A stretch of 30,124 nt of DNA from a virus: positions 1 through 30,124 of IMG/VR virus record IMGVR_UViG_3300026478_000549, one strand, 5' to 3'. The notes beneath the pieces are model-generated. The model saw only the letters and a list, made by a program, of their open reading frames with translations, ran no database searches and was not told the DNA's origin. A program made the translations under genes and the position numbers. Positions within the stretch are counted from its first letter, which is position 1, and every line of letters starts with the position of its first letter. Positions 24,501-30,124 of this stretch are shown here, piece after piece.

Positions 24501-24656
24501 ATGAGTTTAGAACAATCAATTAAAGATATCCTATTTGAAATAGGAAAAGAAATAAAGATTCATAAGTTACAAGACGGAAACTTAATACTAGAAATAGATT
24601 ATGACAGGTACACAGTTGAACTTATAGAATTATTTAAAAAGTATTTAGAAGAATAA
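24501..24656 (+). CDS. Hypothetical 51-aa acidic protein
   Basis: Starts 3 nt after tRNA-Thr, reading MSLEQSIKDILFEIGKEIKI with LILEIDYDRYTVELIELFKK. The tRNA 3' end GGGGGC may act as a ribosome site. The stop abuts the convergent bS22-like stop with no gap. Confidence 0.65.
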   Translation: MSLEQSIKDILFEIGKEIKIHKLQDGNLILEIDYDRYTVELIELFKKYLEE

Positions 24657-24752
24657 TTACTTATTTCTTCGTTGCCATCTTGAACGCTTCAAGCGCTTCT
24701 TATGCTTTTTCTTAGCCATGCGCTTGCGACGCTTTTTGATAATTGATCCCAT
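24657..24752 (-). CDS. bS22-like ribosomal micro-protein (AURKAIP1/COX24 domain)
   Basis: 31 aa: MGSIIKKRRKRMAKKKHKKR followed by LKRSRWQRRNK. This is nearly the actinobacterial bS22 sequence, a 30S subunit protein of about 33 residues (typical MGSVIKKRRKRMxKKKHRKLL), also known as the AURKAIP1/COX24 domain. In mycobacterial ribosomes it is buried in 16S rRNA. Codons (CGT, CGC, AAG) are more host-like than in neighbours, suggesting recent capture. ATG lies 1 nt before the stop of the upstream 2OG oxygenase, so they are cotranscribed. Recognition is from memory of the family. Confidence 0.85.
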   Translation of the reverse strand: MGSIIKKRRKRMAKKKHKKRLKRSRWQRRNK

Positions 24753-24753
24753 A

Positions 24754-25338
24754 TTAGAAGTCTACCTTTTCTAATAATGACTCATCTACGTCACATGCTA
24801 TATTAATTACAATAGAATATCTAAAGTTAGTTTTGTCTGGATTTTCCCAATTGTGATAGATATCTCCATCAAAAAATAATGCATACCCTGCCTTTGGAGT
24901 AAAAGACTTATATAGTTCTAGGCTGTCTCCGTCCACGTACTCGCCATTCCATCTTTTCTTAAATAGGTTAATGTTTCCATCCGAATCATTTGCATAATAA
25001 ACAAAGGTGTAATTGTGCTGCCTTCTTCTTAAATCTACATGTGGATCCATGCCTCTTTTATCGTTTACTCTAAATGTAATATGTGCTCTTGTTCTTAGAT
25101 ATTCATAAACCTTAACATTATATTTTGCAGCAAAACGATCCATAATAAAACTAACAAGTTCTTGATTTAGTGGAGTATGTGCTAAAATTCCACAGTCAGA
25201 ATAATCACCAATGAGGCCAACTACACCGTCTTTAGCAGCATGAACCGAATGATCTAGATAGTACGGCAACTGCACTAATGAACGATAAACATGATCTCTT
25301 TCTTCTTCAGTTAAAAAATCATTTGTCCAAATATACAT
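24754..25338 (-). CDS. 2OG-Fe(II) oxygenase (194 aa)
   Basis: H100-x-D102 in MDPHVDLRRR, distal H162 in GDIYHNWENP and R173 in NFRYSIVINI give the full Fe/2OG site; the core strands ITFRVNDK and YALFFDG match the double-stranded beta helix. The N-terminus MYIWTNDFLTEEERDHVY is the typical lead-in. Substrate unknown. Its start overlaps the upstream stop (TAATG), and it is followed immediately by the bS22-like gene. Confidence 0.88.
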   Translation of the reverse strand: MYIWTNDFLTEEERDHVYRSLVQLPYYLDHSVHAAKDGVVGLIGDYSDCGILAHTPLNQELVSFIMDRFAAKYNVKVYEYLRTRAHITFRVNDKRGMDPHVDLRRRQHNYTFVYYANDSDGNINLFKKRWNGEYVDGDSLELYKSFTPKAGYALFFDGDIYHNWENPDKTNFRYSIVINIACDVDESLLEKVDF

Positions 25339-25490
25339 TACTTATTTTCTTTCTTATATTCTCCATACTTACCAAGTACTGATTGAACAGTACCGTCTTT
25401 GCGTAAGCGAACAATCATTCCACCCTTAATCTGTATTGGATTAAAAGGATGCTTTGACTTAAACTTTCCTGATGATTTACCAGAAGCCAC
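25338..25490 (-). CDS. Basic 50-aa protein, GTG start
   Basis: GTG at 25490 (MASGKSSGKFKSKHPFNPIQ) has AGAGG 7 nt upstream and overlaps the previous gene by 14 nt. A longer ATG start at 25571 would overlap by 95 nt. Core GGMIVRLRKDGTVQSVLGKY is beta-rich. No family recognised. Confidence 0.68.
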   Translation of the reverse strand: MASGKSSGKFKSKHPFNPIQIKGGMIVRLRKDGTVQSVLGKYGEYKKENK

Positions 25491-26616
25491 GACCACTACC
25501 TCTAACCTTCTTGCTTGTTTTTTCAATTGGGCTGAAGAAATCTGAAAACATTTTTTTATCTTTTTCAGCATTTACAATTCTTCTTGACCATGCATAACCT
25601 GCATCTCCACCCCATGCTAACCACATGATGTATCCATTGGATGGATTTGCGGTGTTGCCCCAGTCTTTACCTTTCTTATCTACTTCATGACGTGAGAAGT
25701 AGGAATACATTCTCTTGACTGTGCTAAGAGATAATGACTCTCCTCTTGCTAACTGACCTGCACGAGTCCAACCAACTGCAGTTCCTGCACCATTGGCCTT
25801 ACCATCTTCTTTAAATTTAATTGCTCTACGAGCAGCAGATCTTGCTCCTGCAGGTGGAGAATATCCTTCAGCCTTTGATACTGTGTCTGTATCATATTCA
25901 ACTGTATCATCATCCTCCCAAAGATCATCTGCCTTCTTTGCAGGAACACAATTAGGAACTGGCTTACCATTTTTACCTGGCTTCATACCACGTTGAACAT
26001 AGCCATCCCAACAAGGAGATTGCTTATTAAGATCTGGGCAGCAATCTGATTTCATTTCATTTGCTTGACATACAGGACAAAGATCACAACAAACATTCAT
26101 ATCTTTACATGTGGGACATCCACAACCATCATACTGACACGGTTCTGAATCAGATTGACCTATTGTTGAAACATCTTCTTTAATAACTTCGTTTTTATCC
26201 ATACCAATATTTTCTTCTAATGATGGCATAACCATAACCTCTGATGCCTTTGCTCCTACAAAATATTCAGTCTCTTCAAGACCGCCCTCTTCCATTTCAA
26301 AAAGTTGTATTAATATTGCTGGCTCAGTAGGACTTGCTTCAATAGCATATTCTGATCCTGGAACTCCCAACATTCCTTCATTCATTACATGAACAACACG
26401 ACCTACAAACATTTCTTCTTCATGTGGGGCCATAACCATATCGCCCTCTTTAACCATAGACTTGCCTATATTGCCCTCAGAACGGTTTATAGCATAGATC
26501 TGTGCTGCTGCCTCACGTCTAGTCTTATGACAGCCCATAACCTCTCCTGTGCCTGTTTTAACGGCAGGGTAGCCTGAGCAACCATGAGAACCTTTAGAAC
26601 CTATAGAGTATGGCAT
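25477..26616 (-). CDS. Phage head-associated mosaic protein with Cys-rich insert (379 aa)
   Basis: N-terminal GCSGYPAVKTGTGEVMGCHK (from residue 13), WDGYVQRGMKPGKNGKPVPN (203-222) and a C-terminal domain with ARSAARRAIKFKEDGKANGA, then WTRAGQLARGESLSLSTVKR, FSRHEVDKK and MWLAWGGDAGYAWSRR are segments I associate with actinophage prohead-protease or capsid-associated proteins. Between residues 160 and 193 lie ten Cys (e.g. CGCPTC, CCDLCPVC). No Ser-His protease triad can be confirmed. Leaderless start (TATAAT, 6 nt, ATG). First gene of the 26616-24657 unit. Confidence 0.75.
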   Translation of the reverse strand: MPYSIGSKGSHGCSGYPAVKTGTGEVMGCHKTRREAAAQIYAINRSEGNIGKSMVKEGDMVMAPHEEEMFVGRVVHVMNEGMLGVPGSEYAIEASPTEPAILIQLFEMEEGGLEETEYFVGAKASEVMVMPSLEENIGMDKNEVIKEDVSTIGQSDSEPCQYDGCGCPTCKDMNVCCDLCPVCQANEMKSDCCPDLNKQSPCWDGYVQRGMKPGKNGKPVPNCVPAKKADDLWEDDDTVEYDTDTVSKAEGYSPPAGARSAARRAIKFKEDGKANGAGTAVGWTRAGQLARGESLSLSTVKRMYSYFSRHEVDKKGKDWGNTANPSNGYIMWLAWGGDAGYAWSRRIVNAEKDKKMFSDFFSPIEKTSKKVRGSGRGFW

Positions 26617-26622
26617 AGAATT

Positions 26623-26628
26623 ATTATA
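26623..26628 (-). promoter_or_regulatory. -10 element for leaderless 26616 gene
   Basis: Minus strand TATAAT (26628-26623), 6 nt, ATG 26616; it abuts the stop codon of the HNH gene. Confidence 0.6.
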
Positions 26629-26901
26629 TCATGCTGTTTGATTTAGTAGCCTGTGGTGTGTTCTTATCCTATGACAGTTGGCACAGACTACCTCGCATTT
26701 TTCTATCTCTTTTTTGATTGCTTTCCAGGAAAAACCATCATGAATCATTCTGGACACATTATATTTTTTATCTTTAAGATGATCAAAATCTAAAACTATT
26801 GGGTTGGATTCACCGCAGTCAGTACACCCACTGGTCTCTTTTATTTTTACCAGCCTTTGCCTATAAGCCTGCTTCTGCCTATGCAGTTCTTTATCTGTCA
26901 T
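26629..26901 (-). CDS. Free-standing HNH endonuclease (90 aa)
   Basis: Structural zinc pairs C26xxC29 and C73xxC76 enclose the motif LDFDHL (D40-H41), N48 and CHR (H77), the beta-beta-alpha-metal fold. Such small HNH proteins act as homing or packaging-associated nucleases in phages. The TATAAT on the minus strand lies 10 nt before the ATG, so the leader is very short. Confidence 0.87.
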   Translation of the reverse strand: MTDKELHRQKQAYRQRLVKIKETSGCTDCGESNPIVLDFDHLKDKKYNVSRMIHDGFSWKAIKKEIEKCEVVCANCHRIRTHHRLLNQTA

Positions 26902-26936
26902 AGATGAGATTATTATACATACAAATTATAAATCCC

Positions 26937-27003
26937 CCGCAGGTATTCAAGCACGATGGCCAGGTTAAATAAGATGGTAACTAATCATCCCAAGGTCCTG
27001 CGG
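26937..27003. other. Intergenic inverted repeat between HNH and Hsp20
   Basis: CCGCAGG (26937-26943) and CCTGCGG (26997-27003) frame a 53-nt segment that contains GATG/CATC. On the minus strand it lies after the Hsp20 stop region and directly downstream of TATAAT-like sequence, so it may be a terminator-like or small-RNA structure. Confidence 0.4.
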
Positions 27004-27021
27004 AGGACTTATTATATTATA

Positions 27022-27426
27022 CTACTTGATTTCGATAGTTTTTGGTAGTTTGTCTTCTGGGATCTGCTTTTCAAGAACAACATTCAAAATGCCATCCTTA
27101 AACTCAGCCCCAATAACCTCAACAAACTCAGGAAGGGTAAAGATATCAGTGAACTTGCGTGTAGCAATTCCCTTGTGCAGATACTCTCCGCCCTCTGGTA
27201 ATTCCATCCCCTTTGATTCGCCCTTAATTGTAAGTTTGCGATTGTCTAGCGAGATAGAAACATCATCCTTAGTGAATCCAGCCAAGGCAAACTGAAGAAT
27301 ATATTCCTTGTCGTTTAACTTGATTTGATTATAAGGTGGATAGTTTGTTGTTGTTGTTACCTTCTGAAAGTTTGTGAAGGTATTAAAAAAAGGATCATTA
27401 AAAAGATCCAGTGCTGATTTAACCAT
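27022..27426 (-). CDS. Small heat-shock protein Hsp20 (IbpA-like)
   Basis: 134 aa. N-terminal NYPPYNQIKLNDKEYILQFA and LAGFTKDDVSISL begin the alpha-crystallin domain (residues 33-120). AEFKDGILNVVL (107-118) is the conserved A..(K/D)G.L.(V/L).(L/V) motif, and EIPK-like KTIEIK ends the protein. Hsp20 is an ATP-independent holdase; phage copies are known in cyanophages. Ribosome site AAAAGGAGAAAAAT, with TATAAT on the minus strand at 27485-27480. Confidence 0.92.
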   Translation of the reverse strand: MVKSALDLFNDPFFNTFTNFQKVTTTTNYPPYNQIKLNDKEYILQFALAGFTKDDVSISLDNRKLTIKGESKGMELPEGGEYLHKGIATRKFTDIFTLPEFVEVIGAEFKDGILNVVLEKQIPEDKLPKTIEIK

Positions 27427-27479
27427 ATTTTTCTCCTTTTAAGCGAGTTAAATACCCCCCAATCTGGGCAGGTAATATA

Positions 27480-27485
27480 ATTATA
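27480..27485 (-). promoter_or_regulatory. -10 element for hsp20
   Basis: Minus strand TATAAT with TCTACA 17 nt upstream, inside the 3' end of the carbamoyltransferase gene. Leader of about 50 nt before the ATG. Confidence 0.55.
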
Positions 27486-27490
27486 TCATA

Positions 27491-28915
27491 CTAAGCAATG
27501 ATTGTAGAATTGTATGTATTTTGCCATTCTAAAATATCATTTTCATCATTTAGAAGTGGCTGACCTTTAATGTTAAGGCTAGTATTTAATAAAACTGGAA
27601 CTCCAGTTATTGTATACCAATGTGAAAGCACCTCATATAAACCTGGGTGCTGATCTTTATTTACAGTTTGTACCCTTGAAGTACCATCTGCATGTACAAC
27701 TGCTGGTATCTTATCTGCCTGTAAACATTTAACTGCATACTGCATATATGGAGAAGTAAATTTCATATCAAACCATTTATGTGCATGTTCTTCTAAGACT
27801 ACTGGTGCAAATGGCCTAAACAATTCTCTCTTTTTAATTAAGTTTACTTTATCTTTAATGTCAGAATATCTTGGATCTGCCAAAATACTTCTATTACCCA
27901 AAGCCCTTGGGCCATACTCAGCCCTTCCTGTTGCTACTGCTGCTATTTTATTTCTAATTAGTTCAGTAATAATAGAGTTTACTGGATATTCCCCGCCTAA
28001 ATCATAGCCAAGATAGGGGTGTTCCCATTTAACATGTTGTCCGTAGGCTGCTGCTGCTGCACCAAGAGATGAGCCAGCATCACCAGGATTTGGCATAATC
28101 CAAATGTCATTAAAGATATCCCATAACCTTGTATTTGCAGAACAATTTAATGCACATCCACCCATAAATACAAGATTATATTTTCCAGTTTTTGCCTGTG
28201 CATATCTCATAAACTCCATTAGCCTTACTTCATATACTTTTTGAACGGCAGCAGCAATATCAAACTTGTCCTGCTCATTAAAAATTCTATAAGGCCAATC
28301 GGTAATGCCTTGATGAAAATTATATTTTTGATCAGTTATAGAAGGAAAATATTCTAATACTTTATTGTAATATTTTGTCGAATCACCATATGCTGCCATC
28401 CCCATCATAATATATTCTTCTTGATTAGGCATTAATCCAACTAATTGTGTAAATGCTGAATAAAATAATCCAAAACTTAATGGGTAATTAAACTTTTTAA
28501 TTAGTTTAATATTTGAACCCTCACCAACCCAAATTGTGGAAGTGTTATATTCTCCAATTGCATCCAGAACAACAATTACAGCATCATCAAATTTACTTGT
28601 ATAGTATCCTGCTGCTGCATGTGAATGATGATGCTTAAAATATTTAACGGGAAGGTCAAGCGGAATGTTTGGTTTCCAATCTGATGCTCCACCTTTTAAT
28701 AGTAATCTTGATCTTTTTAATTGTGGCTTTTCGTAATAGGCAATGAGATCTGGAGTTCCATATTCTAAAAGATTGGATAGTATTTCGTTGTTGTTATACC
28801 AATCATTTTTTTGTTTGCTATATCTTTCCGCATGACCAGCAAATAATATGTTTCCATCTTTAATTAAAGACATAGAAGCATCATGCGATGTTTCATTAAT
28901 TCCAAGGATTATCAT
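27491..28915 (-). CDS. NodU/CmcH-type O-carbamoyltransferase (474 aa)
   Basis: N-terminal ILGINETSHDASMSLI, metal/active-site FKHHHSHAAAGYY (H95-H99), VLDAIGEYNTS (D118), GGCALNCSANTRL (252-264), GDAGSSLGAAAAA, and the C-terminal YGPRALGNRSILADPR with RPFAPVV and LLNTSLNIKG. Family members transfer a carbamoyl group from carbamoyl phosphate via carbamoyl-AMP to a hydroxyl of a sugar or antibiotic. Length is at the short end for the family (cellular enzymes are often 550-600 aa). It overlaps the SGNH hydrolase by 20 nt; the two probably modify the same glycan or capsid/tail structure. Confidence 0.92.
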   Translation of the reverse strand: MIILGINETSHDASMSLIKDGNILFAGHAERYSKQKNDWYNNNEILSNLLEYGTPDLIAYYEKPQLKRSRLLLKGGASDWKPNIPLDLPVKYFKHHHSHAAAGYYTSKFDDAVIVVLDAIGEYNTSTIWVGEGSNIKLIKKFNYPLSFGLFYSAFTQLVGLMPNQEEYIMMGMAAYGDSTKYYNKVLEYFPSITDQKYNFHQGITDWPYRIFNEQDKFDIAAAVQKVYEVRLMEFMRYAQAKTGKYNLVFMGGCALNCSANTRLWDIFNDIWIMPNPGDAGSSLGAAAAAYGQHVKWEHPYLGYDLGGEYPVNSIITELIRNKIAAVATGRAEYGPRALGNRSILADPRYSDIKDKVNLIKKRELFRPFAPVVLEEHAHKWFDMKFTSPYMQYAVKCLQADKIPAVVHADGTSRVQTVNKDQHPGLYEVLSHWYTITGVPVLLNTSLNIKGQPLLNDENDILEWQNTYNSTIIA

Positions 28916-29873
28916 TATCTATCTCTTTCATAAACTGTTCAGCAACATGGATGTGATGATGTATTCCTAGGTGGGCATTGTCAATTCCATTGTGCCAAAT
29001 TTTTGATGGGTAGTTGTCTTTTATATCTTCATGACAAGTAATGTTAAGTTGAGTATTTATTTGTTGTAACCTTAACGTATTAAGTATGTCTGGCTCTGAA
29101 TAATTTGAATATTCTGGTAAATATTTTTTAAGCAATTTTAATATTATGTTTGAATTATGGTCCCATGAAAAATATTTAAAATAAATATTATTATCTTTAC
29201 AATATTGATCTAATAACAATATACATTGTAAACTACGATATAAAGATTGTGTCCATGGCAAAACTGTGTGTGCATAATGTGGGGCTTTAGAGATCGCTGG
29301 GTATTCAGTTTCATCCCATGGCTGTATAAAAAAATGTTGAACTAGTTCGTGTTGATTTAAAAGATGAATAGATCTTATTTTTTCATTATCTACAAAACTC
29401 ATTCTTCCAAAATCTGGTAATAAAATTAGTAATACTTTTGGATTACCATTTTGTTGAAAATGATGCATAAGTCCTTTATGAATTGCCTCAACAGACCAGC
29501 CACCCATTCCTAAATTTAAAGCCTCTTTATTATATTTATTTGCTACCTGAAATCCCCAAATATAATTATGATCTCCAAAATCTACTAATGGTGGAGAAAT
29601 ATGGTCTCCATGTGTTTGTGAACATCCAGAAAAAACTAATTCATAATTTTTATTTAAGTCTTGATTTACAGGTCTATATCTTAATTCATCAAGTTGCTGG
29701 TTAAATGTAAAAAAACTTTTTGCCTTACAGTTTCTGCCGTCATTAGAATTATTTAATAAAGCAGAAAGTTCTTTGTCTAAATCCTCTATTTGTTCTTCAG
29801 ACAACAGATCTGTGCGTGACAACTTCAGCATCTTAGCAATAAAATTTTTGAATGTTAAGTTTATGGCGTTCAA
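28896..29873 (-). CDS. SGNH/GDSL-type hydrolase (325 aa), TTG start
   Basis: Block I VFSGCSQTHGD (S85 nucleophile), LNLGMGGWS (N120-x-G122) and the C-terminal DNAHLG (D298-x-x-H301) define the SGNH fold. Such enzymes deacylate or acylate sugars and lipids. An alternative ATG lies at 29831. The TTG start is favoured because TTGA overlaps the stop of the 28-aa ORF upstream, the same 4-nt junction as elsewhere. Second gene of the 29956-27491 operon. Confidence 0.8.
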   Translation of the reverse strand: MNAINLTFKNFIAKMLKLSRTDLLSEEQIEDLDKELSALLNNSNDGRNCKAKSFFTFNQQLDELRYRPVNQDLNKNYELVFSGCSQTHGDHISPPLVDFGDHNYIWGFQVANKYNKEALNLGMGGWSVEAIHKGLMHHFQQNGNPKVLLILLPDFGRMSFVDNEKIRSIHLLNQHELVQHFFIQPWDETEYPAISKAPHYAHTVLPWTQSLYRSLQCILLLDQYCKDNNIYFKYFSWDHNSNIILKLLKKYLPEYSNYSEPDILNTLRLQQINTQLNITCHEDIKDNYPSKIWHNGIDNAHLGIHHHIHVAEQFMKEIDNDNPWN

Positions 29874-29956
29874 TATGTATACCTATTCTTATTTTTTTTC
29901 TTAAATATATTTTTTAAAAAATAATATATTTTATACAAATAATACTTAATTAACAT
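29870..29956 (-). CDS. Basic, Tyr-rich micro-protein (28 aa)
   Basis: Good ribosome site (GAGGAGAGTT) before ATG 29956. Reads MLIKYYLYKIYYFLKNIFKK then NKNRYTY: one amphipathic or membrane-active helix. Stop overlaps the TTG of the SGNH gene. Confidence 0.5.
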   Translation of the reverse strand: MLIKYYLYKIYYFLKNIFKKKNKNRYTY

Positions 29957-29975
29957 AACTCTCCTCACTAAATTA

Positions 29976-29981
29976 ATTATA
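29976..29981 (-). promoter_or_regulatory. -10 element for the 29956-27491 operon
   Basis: Minus strand TATAAT about 19 nt before the ATG; -35 weak and overlapping the terminator hairpin. Confidence 0.5.
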
Positions 29982-29982
29982 A

Positions 29983-30016
29983 CATAAAATAGGGGTGGCT
30001 ATTATGCACACCCCTA
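29983..30016 (-). terminator. Rho-independent terminator after the partial gene
   Basis: Perfect 8-bp stem TAGGGGTG/CACCCCTA with 11-nt loop; the minus strand continues TTTTATG. It lies 15 nt after the stop of the 30032 gene. Confidence 0.75.
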
Positions 30017-30031
30017 CTCTATAGTTAAGTC

Positions 30032-30124
30032 TTACTTGACCTTAAGTGAGTTACCGCCACCGCTAGACTTCTTTGCAGGTGCCTTCTTAACTGTAGCCTT
30101 CTTAACTGCAGCATAAACTTCTGC
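30032..30124 (-). CDS. Partial protein, Lys/Ala-rich C-terminus
   Basis: Cut by the right window edge; only the last 30 residues are visible, AEVYAAVKKATVKKAPAKKS then SGGGNSLKVK. The KKA(T/P)(V/A)KK repeats resemble histone H1-like or flexible nucleic-acid-binding tails; identity cannot be given. Confidence 0.7.
   Translation of the reverse strand, partial: AEVYAAVKKATVKKAPAKKSSGGGNSLKVK

Noticed and set aside
27026-27295. 89-aa plus-strand open frame
   Set aside because: Antisense to the Hsp20 gene, which has a full alpha-crystallin domain.

Overview
The window looks like part of a long, AT-rich genome of a tailed phage (or prophage) of an actinobacterium, probably an aquatic low-GC lineage. 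Evidence for a phage: about 87 mostly tiny, tightly packed genes with ATGA, GTGA and TAATG overlaps; families familiar from actinophages (DUF932/TIGR03299, Api92-like, gp88-like, the MGLDMYL family); a seven-tRNA set; a free-standing HNH nuclease; a head-protein-like gene; and phage-type auxiliary genes (carbamoyltransferase, SGNH hydrolase, Hsp20, 2OG oxygenases). Evidence for an actinobacterial host: a bS22-type micro ribosomal protein, an AhpC/AhpD pair, and many leaderless start codons. The host is inferred, not proven.

Layout. 0-0.9 kb: small genes and a 2OG-Fe(II) oxygenase on +. 0.9-2.57 kb: three minus-strand units of small Cys-rich proteins. 2.57-2.87 kb: a divergent control region with CRP-like palindromes and paired DnaA boxes. 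2.87-13.95 kb: a + strand series of short operons, each with its own promoter, most with shared upstream motifs, and four with a recurrent pseudoknot after the last stop codon. 13.95-14.85 kb: a repeat-rich, gene-poor region with a candidate small RNA, thirteen CAAACCAT octamers, 30-bp repeats and a DnaA-box pair; it is a candidate origin or regulatory centre. 14.85-15.93 kb (-): a 2OG oxygenase and a GIY-YIG-like protein. 16.05-22.56 kb (+): small-gene operons with leaderless starts, including two 2OG oxygenases and a mini CDGSH iron-sulfur protein. 22.6-24.5 kb: seven tRNAs around ahpC, an interrupted Cys-rich gene and ahpD. 24.66-30.1 kb (-): bS22-like peptide, 2OG oxygenase, head-associated protein, HNH, Hsp20, carbamoyltransferase, SGNH hydrolase, and a partial Lys/Ala-rich protein at the edge.

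Two promoter styles stand out. In the left half, promoters have an extended -10 (TG.TAnAnT), often with TGTCAG in the spacer, and a CRP/GlxR-like palindrome; in six of ten the palindrome centre lies exactly 52.5 bp upstream of the -10. Elsewhere, about eleven genes start exactly 6 nt after the -10 and should be leaderless. Together the genes suggest host takeover by many small metal-binding proteins, plus auxiliary functions in redox defence, protein or nucleic-acid hydroxylation, translation (tRNAs, bS22-like peptide) and virion or sugar modification.
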